A stretch of DNA of 41,001 nt, taken from positions 1 through 41,001 of the forward strand of contig CANDMV010000022.1 in NCBI GenBank assembly GCA_947385875.1, written 5' to 3'. The stretch is from an uncultured Eubacterium sp. (GTDB taxonomy: Bacteria > Bacillota > Clostridia > Lachnospirales > Lachnospiraceae). The notes under the pieces are model-generated. The model did no database searches. It was given only the letters and a program-made list of their open reading frames with translations, and was not told the DNA's origin. Position numbers and translations under genes: made by a program. This document shows, piece by piece, positions 8,603 through 16,770 of this stretch; within the stretch, counting starts at the first letter, position 1; each line of letters begins with the position of its first letter.

Positions 8603-9567
8603 TAGTTCTCACTCTCGAACTGTTGCCTTAAAAATGTGCAGGTAATATCCAGTGCTGCATTCGCCCAGACTCGAAAATATGGGCTATGGTGAGAACGTGT
8701 ATCTTCTGCACCTGCCATGTAGACAGGCTCATTTCCGGCATCTTCCACATAGCCGTGATGTGTATCCGGCATGATCTGGCAGTATACTGGCACGCCTGCT
8801 TCTTTCAGCTTTTGGGCATACAGCAGTCCTTCTTCTTTTAAGGCATCCTTTTCGGCGGGCAGGATACATGCTGGTGCTGTTTTGGCTAAGTCCTCTGCCG
8901 AGGCGCATACCGGCGACACATAAGGTATGCTGCGCTCCTCCTCTTTCGAATATAAGACAGTGAATGCCCGCATGACCTCCGGGTCCATATCGCAGTCGTA
9001 GTGTTCCTTCTCCTGCGGCATGTGGACAGAATCCAGATATGGGTAATGCAGTACCTGTGCACACAGGGAAAAATCTCCCTCTTTGCGGCAGCGCATAGCC
9101 ACTGCTGTTGCGAGGGTGGCTCCGCCTGAATAACCCATAACTGCCATCTGATTGACATCGATTCCATACTCTGACGCGTGCTCTTTGAAATACACAATGA
9201 CATCATATGCATCGTTAAAAGCTGCCGGATAAGGGTGCTCTGGAGCCAGACGGTAGTTTACTCCGATTACATGGCAGCAAAGTGTACGGCTGATTTTTTC
9301 ACAGATTTTATCATCCTTTTCCGCGTCCCCTAGAATAAAACCACCGCCGTGGAATTCAAAGACTACCGGACGAGCGCCTTCTCCTCCTGCTTTATGTATG
9401 CAGACCGTGATCTCACGCCCGTCGAGAGGAATCGTGCAGGTCTGCCCGGACAGCTCCTGACCCTTTGCAAGCTCCGACTGAAAGCTGCGTATGGCGGGAA
9501 CTGTATTCAAAAAACTTCTCAAATATGGATCCGTGATCTCAGGACAGAGACGTATTCTTTTTCCCAT
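8602..9567 (-). CDS. Alpha/beta hydrolase of the hormone-sensitive-lipase (family IV esterase) type
   Basis: The 321-residue enzyme has the HGGG oxyanion-hole motif at 73-76, the nucleophile motif GYSGG with S147, the acid D241 in PAEKDAL and the catalytic histidine at 270-271 (DTHHGY). This is the full set expected for family IV esterases, which are usually 300-350 residues long. No signal peptide is visible, so it acts in the cytoplasm on an imported carboxylic ester. AAAGGA lies close upstream of the ATG. It is 210 bp downstream of the butyrate-kinase gene on the same strand, and together with the ACP-linked CocE hydrolase gives the cluster two different acyl hydrolases. Substrate unknown. 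Confidence 0.85.
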   Translation of the reverse strand: MGKRIRLCPEITDPYLRSFLNTVPAIRSFQSELAKGQELSGQTCTIPLDGREITVCIHKAGGEGARPVVFEFHGGGFILGDAEKDDKICEKISRTLCCHVIGVNYRLAPEHPYPAAFNDAYDVIVYFKEHASEYGIDVNQMAVMGYSGGATLATAVAMRCRKEGDFSLCAQVLHYPYLDSVHMPQEKEHYDCDMDPEVMRAFTVLYSKEEERSIPYVSPVCASAEDLAKTAPACILPAEKDALKEEGLLYAQKLKEAGVPVYCQIMPDTHHGYVEDAGNEPVYMAGAEDTRSHHSPYFRVWANAALDITCTFLRQQFESEN

Positions 9568-9776
9568 ATGTATTATCCTTTCTGGTAACCGCTAAGACCA
9601 TTGCTTTGTATTTACTGCTAAGCAGCGTCCTCTTTATAAAAGACGAACTTTCAATGAGTCGGATTCCATTAAAGTGAAGCCGAAGATCTGACTATAACCC
9701 TTTCTGCATTTTTATAGAGCGGTCAGCATGTTACAACGCCATCTGCTGTCTCGCTGTAATAATTCGCTTGTATGCA
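9568..9776. repeat. Intergenic remnant of the second repeat family
   Basis: The stretch around 9645-9690 (GACGAACTTTCAATGAGTCG, then ATTCCATTAAAGTGAAGCCG) matches parts of the repeats near 23010-23070 and 31725-31760. No gene is visible here. Confidence 0.45.
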
Positions 9777-10886
9777 TTATTTATATTCAAACTCGAAACC
9801 GCTCCATACCGGGACTCCCGTATATTCCTTCAGCTCCTCCTCGCCGTTCAACGCGCGTACTGCGCCGGATGCCAGAGCTTCCATTTCAAAATCTCCGCCG
9901 TATACGATAAACGGCGCAATCCATCCTGCATACTTCTTCACATTTGCAATAAAATCTTCATCATTCGATACGCCGCCGGTCATTACGATCGCATCTACTT
10001 TGCCTTCCATCACACATGCATAAGAGCCGATGTATTTGCCGAGCTGGTAAGCAAAGTTCTCATATACCAGCGATGCCCACTGATCTCCCTTTTGAATCCG
10101 CTCTTTGATCTCCAGCATATTGTCGGTGCCGAGCAGTGATACTAAGCCTCCGGTCTTACTGATTTTCTCTTTCATCTGTGCCAGTGTATATTCACCCGAA
10201 TAGCACATCTTTACTATAGGCATCAGTGGCACATATCCGGAACGGTTTGGAGCCATAGGCCCTTCACCGTTTAATACATCGTTGCCGTCCACGATCTTTC
10301 CCTGCTTCTGCGCGGTAATGGACAGGCCGCCGCCTACATGACAGACGATAAAATTACCTTCTTCATATTTTTTATCCAGTTCTTTTGCCGCACGCATTGC
10401 GACTTCCTTCTGATTTAGGACATGTACATGTGACTCACGGTAGATGCCCTTGATGCCTGTCACCCTTGCCACATCTTCGAATTCATCCACATCCGGCGGA
10501 TTTACAAGATATGCAGGCTTGCCGCTTTCTTTTGCAAACGCGTCGATAATCTGCGCTCCTAATATCGCCGGATGCTCCATCAGACGGCCGGACGTACAGT
10601 CTTCTAAGATCTTATCATTTACCGGGAAAATTCCGCCTGGTGTAGATACCAGTCCGCCCGAATATGCTGCAAATGCATCCATATCCTTGATGTCAATATT
10701 ATTTGCCTTTAATTCTGATAGAATTGTCTCTACGCGGTATGGCTTCTGCTCACTGACACGCGCAAAGGTCTTTAATTTCTGCGGATCATGCTGTACATTT
10801 GCCTTGAACAGGCGTTCTTCTCCGTCAAATACTGCCAGCTTTGTGGAGGTAGAGCCTGGACTCAATGTAAATATTTTATATCCCAT
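9777..10886 (-). CDS. buk: Butyrate kinase (acetokinase family)
   Basis: The 369-residue protein starts with the acetokinase phosphate-binding segment (TLSPGSTSTKLAVF), contains the conserved PPDVDEFEDVAR and HVLNQK stretches, the HVGGGLSI phosphate-2 motif and the adenosine-region segment IVMTGGVSND. Length and motifs fit butyrate kinase rather than acetate kinase (about 400 residues). The reaction is acyl-phosphate + ADP to acid + ATP; these kinases accept various short or branched acyl phosphates, so butyrate itself need not be the substrate. AAGGAG lies 12 nt before the ATG. It follows the phosphate acyltransferase gene by 69 bp, making the classic acyl-thioester to ATP pair, here placed next to an ACP-hydrolase fusion and AcpS. 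Confidence 0.92.
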   Translation of the reverse strand: MGYKIFTLSPGSTSTKLAVFDGEERLFKANVQHDPQKLKTFARVSEQKPYRVETILSELKANNIDIKDMDAFAAYSGGLVSTPGGIFPVNDKILEDCTSGRLMEHPAILGAQIIDAFAKESGKPAYLVNPPDVDEFEDVARVTGIKGIYRESHVHVLNQKEVAMRAAKELDKKYEEGNFIVCHVGGGLSITAQKQGKIVDGNDVLNGEGPMAPNRSGYVPLMPIVKMCYSGEYTLAQMKEKISKTGGLVSLLGTDNMLEIKERIQKGDQWASLVYENFAYQLGKYIGSYACVMEGKVDAIVMTGGVSNDEDFIANVKKYAGWIAPFIVYGGDFEMEALASGAVRALNGEEELKEYTGVPVWSGFEFEYK

Positions 10887-10955
10887 GTCTGTTATTTTCT
10901 CCTTACTTTTACTCTAAGGTTTACTTAAAAGTTCCATCGCGAAACGATTTAATCA

Positions 10956-11954
10956 TTATGCATTAGCTGCTGCAATAATCACCATAGCAATATCTCCTAC
11001 GATTTCCTCCACGCTTGCTCCTCTGGAAGAATCCGCCACTGGTTTTGCAAATCCGCTCAATGTATGGCCATAGCCTTTTCCCTTTGCAAACAGCTGAATC
11101 ATCTTTATCCCGATATTCGCCGCATTCAGCTCCGGAAAGATCAGTATGTTTGCTTTTCCTGCCACTTCACTCGGACGGTTTACCTTCTTGGCAGCCACCT
11201 CCGGCTTGATTGCAGAATCCAGCTGAAATTCTCCGTCGATCTTTAAGTCCGGGCGGCGTTCCTTCGCGATACGGATCGCTTCCAGAATCTTATCCACACT
11301 TGAAGCTGTACCAGAACCGCACGTAGAAAAGCTCAAAAACGCACATCTAGGCTCCCACCCCATCAATGCATGGATATTATCGCAGGAAGCGATAGCAATC
11401 GACGCCAGCTCGTCTGCCGCAGGCTCTGGGTTTAATCCACAGTCTGCCAGCGCGATTAAATTGCCCTCTGGGCCTTCAAAATCCGGTATTTCCGTCAGTG
11501 CAAAGATCGAAGGCACATCTACGCCGTCCTGCATCCCAATACACTGCTGCGCACATAACAGCACATCTCCGGTCGTATTGACATGTCCGCAGAAAGTCCC
11601 GTCTACATCACCGACTGCTTCTAGAATCATGGCGTAATACATCGGATTTTTCATCTTCCGCTTGGAGCCTTTTTCAGAAAGCATCAGCTTTGGATAAGAC
11701 ATATAACGTGCGACAACCTCATCCTTTTTCGCTTCATCCGTAATGTCCACAATTTCCATTCCTTCTAAAGAAACACCAGCTTTTTGTGCCGTTTCACGAA
11801 TCACTGCCGGGTCATTAACCAAAACAGGAGTTCCGATTCCTGAATCCAGTACCTGCCTTGCTGCCAGAAGCGTCTTTTCCGCCTCACATTCCGGCAGTGC
11901 AATCCGTTTCGGGTTCTGTTTTGCTTTTTCAATCAGATTCTCAATTAAAGTCAT
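10956..11954 (-). CDS. Phosphate acyltransferase (phosphotransacetylase/phosphotransbutyrylase family)
   Basis: This 332-residue enzyme has the Pta N-terminus (LIEKAKQNPKRIALPE), the conserved FLSFSTCGSG region and the C-terminal block FPELNAANIGIKMIQ with GFAKPVADSSRG. Family members convert acyl-thioester + Pi to acyl-phosphate + free thiol, normally with CoA. The start is placed at the ATG at 11954, because GGAGG lies 11 nt before it; an in-frame upstream extension of 33 residues has no family support. It sits between acpS and the kinase gene on the same strand. Whether it uses acyl-CoA or the acyl-ACP formed next door is the key open question. Pta versus Ptb cannot be settled by eye, so no symbol is given. 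Confidence 0.88.
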   Translation of the reverse strand: MTLIENLIEKAKQNPKRIALPECEAEKTLLAARQVLDSGIGTPVLVNDPAVIRETAQKAGVSLEGMEIVDITDEAKKDEVVARYMSYPKLMLSEKGSKRKMKNPMYYAMILEAVGDVDGTFCGHVNTTGDVLLCAQQCIGMQDGVDVPSIFALTEIPDFEGPEGNLIALADCGLNPEPAADELASIAIASCDNIHALMGWEPRCAFLSFSTCGSGTASSVDKILEAIRIAKERRPDLKIDGEFQLDSAIKPEVAAKKVNRPSEVAGKANILIFPELNAANIGIKMIQLFAKGKGYGHTLSGFAKPVADSSRGASVEEIVGDIAMVIIAAANA

Positions 11955-12027
11955 TGAAACATATTCCTCCTTTTCTTTTTCATATTTGCAGCATGATGCT
12001 TTTTCGAAAGCTTTCACTGATTTCTGC

Positions 12028-12417
12028 TTACATCCCCGACTGAGCTGCCGCAAAAGCTACTGCATAATCTTCTTCATAAGAAAGTGAGATCAGAATATCC
12101 GTAATCCCCATCTCCTGCGCTTTCTGCTTTAAATCCCCATAAAGTATTACATATGGAACCCCGTACTCATTATTCAAAATCTCTATTTCAGACATTAAAA
12201 TATGCTGCGGTGATATTCCAAGCGATTTAAACACTGCCTCTTTTCCCGCGAACCTGGTCGCATAATAATAAAAAGGCAGCTCCCTTTTTTCAGCTTCTTC
12301 AATCTCTCTGGCCGAATATGTCCTTTCCAAAAACGGATCCCCTGCTTTCAAATATTCGCTTGAAATATGCTTCATATTTAATATGTCTGTTCCTACCCCT
12401 TTTATCATATCTGCCAT
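12028..12417 (-). CDS. acpS: Holo-ACP synthase (4'-phosphopantetheinyl transferase)
   Basis: This 129-residue protein has the AcpS signatures: GVGTDILN near the start with the Mg-binding aspartate, and FAGKEAVFKSLG in the middle with the catalytic glutamate, at the usual family length (about 120-130). It transfers 4'-phosphopantetheine from CoA to the serine of an ACP. The start is uncertain: ATG 12417 is chosen for fit to family length, the next ATG (12408) is equally possible, and a GTG at 12447 would add ten residues. None has a strong ribosome-binding site. Its placement right after a gene with two ACP domains is telling: it very likely arms those domains, and may be a dedicated rather than housekeeping copy. 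Confidence 0.93.
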   Translation of the reverse strand: MADMIKGVGTDILNMKHISSEYLKAGDPFLERTYSAREIEEAEKRELPFYYYATRFAGKEAVFKSLGISPQHILMSEIEILNNEYGVPYVILYGDLKQKAQEMGITDILISLSYEEDYAVAFAAAQSGM

Positions 12418-12451
12418 TCTCACGCACTTAGCTGCAACAATAAACACCTTA

Positions 12452-12478
12452 TGGTCTGCGCATCTACTGCGCAGACCA
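12452..12478. other. Perfect 11-bp-stem hairpin before acpS
   Basis: TGGTCTGCGCA and TGCGCAGACCA pair perfectly around a 5-nt loop. On the minus strand it lies between the tandem repeats after the ACP-hydrolase gene and the acpS start. No T-run follows, so it is not an ordinary terminator; it may be an RNA-processing or stability element, or an operator. Confidence 0.6.
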
Positions 12479-12502
12479 ATCTATACTGTCAACCCTAGTT
12501 TT

Positions 12503-12726
12503 ATTTCATTAACAGCATACATAATCCTGCTTTATATTTTGGCGGAACTACCAGCGCCTTCATTAACAGCACACATAATCTCCTGCTTTATATTTTGGAA
12601 GAACTACCAGTGCCTTATTAACAGCACACATAATCTCCTGCTTTATATTTTGGTAGAATTACAAGTGCCTTCATTAACGGCACACATAATCTCCTGCTTT
12701 ATATTTTGGTGGAATCACCGGCACTT
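12503..12726 (-). repeat. Four tandem ~56-bp repeats copying the 3' end of the ACP-hydrolase gene
   Basis: Units with TTAAC starting at 12509, 12563, 12618 and 12674 are spaced 54, 55 and 56 bp. The unit nearest the gene contains the real C-terminal codons (PPKYKAGDYVCR and stop). The other three, past the stop codon, still spell nearly the same peptide and stop: VLPKYKAGDYVCC twice and a 2-nt-deleted copy. This is a tandem duplication of a gene end. Confidence 0.85.
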
Positions 12727-15121
12727 GTATAAAGGATTCATACTTGCCGCCTGTATAAATAATCTGGCGCCCATGATTGTCTGCATCCCATGCCAGCGGT
12801 TCAAACCATCCCTCACGGATATAGCGTCCCGCGATCTGAATACGCAGCTTCTCTCCCTTATGCCAGATACGTGAGGACGGCACGATTTCAATATCTACCG
12901 GCACGATCTCACCCGGCTGTACTTTCAGCTCGCGCTTATGTGCCATAACCGGCTGCACCATTACACCTTTAACAATCTGAGACTCTTCCTTGCTGATCTC
13001 ACGGTGAGAGATTCTGCACTTGCCCCATGCACCCGGATGCGGCTCGTTTAATGTATACCATGGAATCCAGTTGCCGTCTGCGTCTGCTTTCTGGATATTG
13101 ATAAACATATCCATATCATTATACGATTCTGCTGCTACAAATAAATGCAGATACATGTATCCTGTCAGCTCGGTATCCTCATTAAATACCATATCGAACT
13201 CTACCTCTTCGGTATTGCCGTCATATGCGACACTGCTCTCTACAGATACCGGTGTGTCATGCATGGTCAGGTTCTTAGGATTGGAAGCATCCAGATAATA
13301 TTTCTTATATTCTGTCCTCTTAAGAGGAAATTCATTTTCTGCGCGGCGCGTCTGATAGTCACAGTCATATGCATCCATGACATCAATCCGTACCTTTGGT
13401 GTCATTTCCCAGCCATTATGTATATCCTTTAAGTATCTGTCATAGAAGCGCTTTAAGTCTTCCAGATTTTCCGGTGTATAAGTATCCGGCCACTCAAAGT
13501 CACGGTGTGCACGCAGCCATTTTCTCTTGGTCTTTGCCTTGCGGAATGCCTGGATAGAACCTCTTAAATGGAAATGCGAAAATCCTGCTGTCTGATATAC
13601 CGGCACTTCTACCTTCGAGAAATCCGGACGCTTGTCTTCCCAGTATCCGTTTATCAGAGGATATTTTTCCGCCATATCTACCTGACTGTCAACTCCGCCG
13701 GTGCCAGTTACCTGCGCAGAGATAAACTTATTAAAGGAAAGCGCCGGCACGCCGCCTTCATAGAAGGACTCACGATAAAGATCTGTCGTGCATTCCCATG
13801 GCGCGATACATTTTAAATGCGGCGGCTGCATAGCTGCAATTCCCCACTGATGCATTGCTACGCCGGAGTTTCCTGCCATGCCGACATTGCCGTTGCACCA
13901 ATGCTGCGTGCCGATCCACTCTACAAAATCATAACCGTCTTCCCTGTCCTGATGGGTAAACATATGTACATTTCCTTCCGAATGGCCTGCGCCGCGCACG
14001 TCCACGTTTGCTACCGCATATCCCTGATAGCACCAGTACATCGGATCCGGGGATTCGAATTTTGCAAGCTTAGATACTGTGTGAGGCGGAACACCCATGA
14101 TCTGCCATTCGCTCATGCCCTCGCCCGGACGCTTGCCGAACCATGACCATGATACAATAACCGGATACTTCTGGCTCTCATCCTTCGGACGGAAAATATC
14201 TACATAGATCGTAACGCCATCACGCATCTTGACTGCCACATCCTGTTCACACAAAATACCAGGTGCCGCTTCATATGTACGCTGATTAAATGCCGGGCAG
14301 AATCCCTGTCCCATACGCGCCATAGGATCGTCAGAAGCAGCCAGATCTACATTCGGGTCTACCGATACCGGCTTTCTTGCCACCATATAGACAGCTTCTA
14401 ATTCTTCACCTTTGAATGTCTCCTTCAAAGTAAAGCGCTCACGTGCTGCCAGCTCATCATCATGGTCTGATTTTACAGATGTACTTTCTGCTTCAGAAGC
14501 CGCTGCAGCTGGTGCTGCCGGTGCTGCATTCTCGATGGTCTCACCCAGACACTCCGTCACTACATAATCCACTGCCGCACCAATCGTAGCCTGACGGCGG
14601 AATTCCATATAAGGAATCTCAATGTCAAATTCATCCTCTAAATAAGTGGTAATCTGTGAATACTGCACACTCTTTGCATTAAAATCTTTCGCGAACTCTT
14701 TTTCTCTCGTAATATCGGATGCTGCTACCTGAAACAGCCCAGATGCACGCTCTGCCAGCTTTTCAAGCACTTCCACCTGACGCGGCGTATACTCTGCCGC
14801 AGGAGCTGTCTGTGACGGCGCTGCCACAGTCCCTGCCAATGCTGCATCACAGTCGTCCTCTTCATCCGGTGCTTCTCCAAGGCACTCTGTCAGGACAAAG
14901 TTTACCGCCTCTCCGATCGTCTTCTGGCGGCGGAATGACATATACGGAATCTCTGTGTCAAATTCATCCTCCAGATAGGTCGTGATCTGTGAAAAATGTG
15001 TGGATTTTGCGTTGCAGTCCTCTGCAAAACGTGTTTCCTGCGTTAAATCTTCTTTGCTTTTGCCAAACAATGGCGCTGCCCGTTCTACGAGCTTTTCAAA
15101 GATTTCCTGTTTCATGCTCAT
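12674..15121 (-). CDS. Tandem acyl-carrier-protein domains fused to a CocE/NonD (X-Pro dipeptidyl-peptidase S15-type) hydrolase
   Basis: This 815-residue protein has two ACP-like domains (about 3-83 and 114-194), each ending its recognition helix in LEDEFDxEIPYM, as in AcpP (LEEEFDTEIP). The AcpP motif ADSL reads NAKST and NAKSV, so the phosphopantetheine serines are S40 and S151. Ala/Pro-rich linkers (about 95-110 and 196-215) follow each domain. From about residue 280 comes a CocE-type hydrolase: DGVTIYVDIFRP, VDVRGAGHSEG, the nucleophile elbow GNSGVAMHQW with S419, then the jelly-roll C-terminal domain typical of the family. Usual CocE proteins are 550-650 residues without ACPs. No signal peptide. 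GGAGGG lies 10 nt before the ATG. It is 75 bp downstream of the transporter gene and followed by acpS. An acyl-enzyme at S419 could be transferred to the swinging arms (inference). Confidence 0.92.
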   Translation of the reverse strand: MSMKQEIFEKLVERAAPLFGKSKEDLTQETRFAEDCNAKSTHFSQITTYLEDEFDTEIPYMSFRRQKTIGEAVNFVLTECLGEAPDEEDDCDAALAGTVAAPSQTAPAAEYTPRQVEVLEKLAERASGLFQVAASDITREKEFAKDFNAKSVQYSQITTYLEDEFDIEIPYMEFRRQATIGAAVDYVVTECLGETIENAAPAAPAAAASEAESTSVKSDHDDELAARERFTLKETFKGEELEAVYMVARKPVSVDPNVDLAASDDPMARMGQGFCPAFNQRTYEAAPGILCEQDVAVKMRDGVTIYVDIFRPKDESQKYPVIVSWSWFGKRPGEGMSEWQIMGVPPHTVSKLAKFESPDPMYWCYQGYAVANVDVRGAGHSEGNVHMFTHQDREDGYDFVEWIGTQHWCNGNVGMAGNSGVAMHQWGIAAMQPPHLKCIAPWECTTDLYRESFYEGGVPALSFNKFISAQVTGTGGVDSQVDMAEKYPLINGYWEDKRPDFSKVEVPVYQTAGFSHFHLRGSIQAFRKAKTKRKWLRAHRDFEWPDTYTPENLEDLKRFYDRYLKDIHNGWEMTPKVRIDVMDAYDCDYQTRRAENEFPLKRTEYKKYYLDASNPKNLTMHDTPVSVESSVAYDGNTEEVEFDMVFNEDTELTGYMYLHLFVAAESYNDMDMFINIQKADADGNWIPWYTLNEPHPGAWGKCRISHREISKEESQIVKGVMVQPVMAHKRELKVQPGEIVPVDIEIVPSSRIWHKGEKLRIQIAGRYIREGWFEPLAWDADNHGRQIIYTGGKYESFIQVPVIPPKYKAGDYVCR

Positions 15122-15195
15122 TTGAAATATCCCTCCATCTTTTTCTTTTATATCTACGGAGCCATGCTCCTGCTGCTTTCTAATTTGGATTTCTA

Positions 15196-16371
15196 TTACT
15201 CCTGCACCTTATTTGATACAGCCCCTACTGCTTCCATCACCATGCGGATTAAGAACGGAATTACAATTACAATGATACATGCAAATCCAAGATAGCTATA
15301 CCCCTTGCGCACCAGCGGAAGCAGACCGAACTGGGCTATAGAAAATGTAGCCAGCGTACAGATCAGTGCCGTCACAATCGTCCGCATACGATGCTTCGAT
15401 GCAGCCGTGCCTGAATCTTCTCTTTTTTCAAGTCCTGTTACCACACGGTTTACAAACCCGGTAATCATATTAACACCTGAAAATACAGAGCCTACAATAA
15501 TAAGCAGTGATACCATCGGTGCCAGCACACCCGATGCCACGCCGCACTGCGCGAACAGCAGCGTATAGACCGAATACTCCGGCAGCTGCGGATTCATCGA
15601 AACTGCCAGAAGACCTACCGCCACTAAAGAAATGATTACTGCATTGATAAAAAATCCATACAGCATACTTGTAAAGCACTGTTTTTTATCAGTAAATTTC
15701 TGTGCGTGCTGTACATACAGCCCAACCGATGCAATATGATACGCACCATACAGATTGCAGTACCACAGCGCACTCCCCACAGAACCGCTTTCTGTCGAGC
15801 CGACCGGAAGCGTTCCATTCATCATCTGGGAGACTGCATCACAGATGCTGCCCCACTGCGCAAAAATATTCGGCACAAAGACACATAACACACCAATAAT
15901 TAATATGTAAGAAACCATCGTCGCCGCCTTGCGGATCATGTCCGTATTACACAAAGACACGCCAAAAATAAACACTCCTACGATCGCCGTACATGCCAGA
16001 TATGGAATTCCTGTCAATTCATTCAGTGTGGAGCCTCCGGTTGCAAACGCAATGGAAGGTGAAAGCAGGATCAGCATAAAATACACTGCCTCATAGAGAT
16101 TTGAAAAAATGAAACGAAACTTTCCATAGAACTTATCACAAAAGTCACGATAATTTGCCGTCTTATTATCATAGGCAAACCGTAAAGCATACCATTGAAA
16201 TACTGCCTGATAGAGCTGCGCCAGCGCCGGCGTAATCAGGCACCAGATGCCGAAATTAATAAAATACTGGTACAGCTGCGTTCCGGATGCAAAACCGCCT
16301 CCGAACTGACTGGTAAACCAGACAAATCCTACCCCCAGAGCAATCTGGGTACTGCTGCTTTTCTTATCCAT
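15196..16371 (-). CDS. YkvI-type multi-pass membrane transporter
   Basis: The 391-residue protein has about ten hydrophobic segments. Its start (GVGFVWFTSQFGGGFASGTQ) matches the glycine-rich first helix of YkvI-family proteins (GxxVGxGFASGQE), relatives of the LeuT/APC-fold secondary transporters. I start it at the ATG at 16371, which is preceded by AGGAGG 11 nt upstream; the frame extends 27 residues further without support. It lies in the inner membrane and probably imports the substrate of the downstream ACP-hydrolase pathway, being the first gene of the minus-strand cluster and divergent from the PucR-type regulator. Substrate is not predictable; members of this family are poorly characterised. 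Confidence 0.8.
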   Translation of the reverse strand: MDKKSSSTQIALGVGFVWFTSQFGGGFASGTQLYQYFINFGIWCLITPALAQLYQAVFQWYALRFAYDNKTANYRDFCDKFYGKFRFIFSNLYEAVYFMLILLSPSIAFATGGSTLNELTGIPYLACTAIVGVFIFGVSLCNTDMIRKAATMVSYILIIGVLCVFVPNIFAQWGSICDAVSQMMNGTLPVGSTESGSVGSALWYCNLYGAYHIASVGLYVQHAQKFTDKKQCFTSMLYGFFINAVIISLVAVGLLAVSMNPQLPEYSVYTLLFAQCGVASGVLAPMVSLLIIVGSVFSGVNMITGFVNRVVTGLEKREDSGTAASKHRMRTIVTALICTLATFSIAQFGLLPLVRKGYSYLGFACIIVIVIPFLIRMVMEAVGAVSNKVQE

Positions 16372-16636
16372 AGCAACGTCATCCTCCTCGCATATAAGCA
16401 CAAAAACAACCGCTGTCCACATCAGGGCATTCCTGACAGCCTGCCGATTCACTGAGACTCAGATCAGGCTGTATGATAAATACACCACCTGCTTTTTTTC
16501 TATAATCATAGGCTCTGGTACAATTAAAATAGCAGTAAAAACGCAGCTTTTTTGTACTGTTTTTAAACAAAATTCAAACAAATCACCCGGCTTAAAACTT
16601 TATTGTTGTATAAACTGTAGATTTCTGAAGCCCGTA

Positions 16637-16665
16637 TTGCTTTCTTTTCAAACATTTTATATAAT
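16637..16665 (+). promoter_or_regulatory. Sigma-70-type promoter for the PucR-type regulator
   Basis: TTGCTT (16637-16642) and TATAAT (16660-16665) are separated by exactly 17 bp, about 100 bp before the start codon of the regulator. Confidence 0.65.
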
Positions 16666-16723
16666 AATATAAAAATTAACAATGTGACACAATCTAAAAA
16701 ACCAGAAAAAAACAAGCCCAAAA

Positions 16724-16739
16724 TTGTGTTGCAGCACAA
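16724..16739. promoter_or_regulatory. Near-palindromic candidate operator
   Basis: TTGTGTTGCAGCACAA differs from a perfect palindrome at one symmetric pair. It lies 32 bp before the regulator start codon and downstream of its promoter, a position suited to autoregulation. Confidence 0.4.
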
Positions 16740-16770
16740 AGCTGCAAAAGTCACCTGAAAGGATAACAGA

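Larger units (their letters stand above)
16372..16770. promoter_or_regulatory. Divergent intergenic control region between transporter operon and PucR-type regulator
   Basis: These 400 bp separate the two divergent genes and are AT-rich. They contain the plus-strand promoter at 16637-16665 and a near-palindrome at 16724-16739. On the minus strand, TATGAT-like boxes occur near 16505, but I could not fix a matching -35 at good spacing. This is the most likely site of action for the adjacent regulator. Confidence 0.6.

Noticed and set aside
12503..12726. Regularly spaced repeats resembling a CRISPR array
   Set aside because: The units are directly adjacent, with no unique spacers, and copy the end of the neighbouring gene.
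8602..16371. The ACP-containing cluster as a fatty-acid or polyketide synthesis locus
   Set aside because: There is no ketosynthase, acyltransferase, ketoreductase, dehydratase or adenylation domain in the window; the neighbours fit acyl release and ATP formation better.
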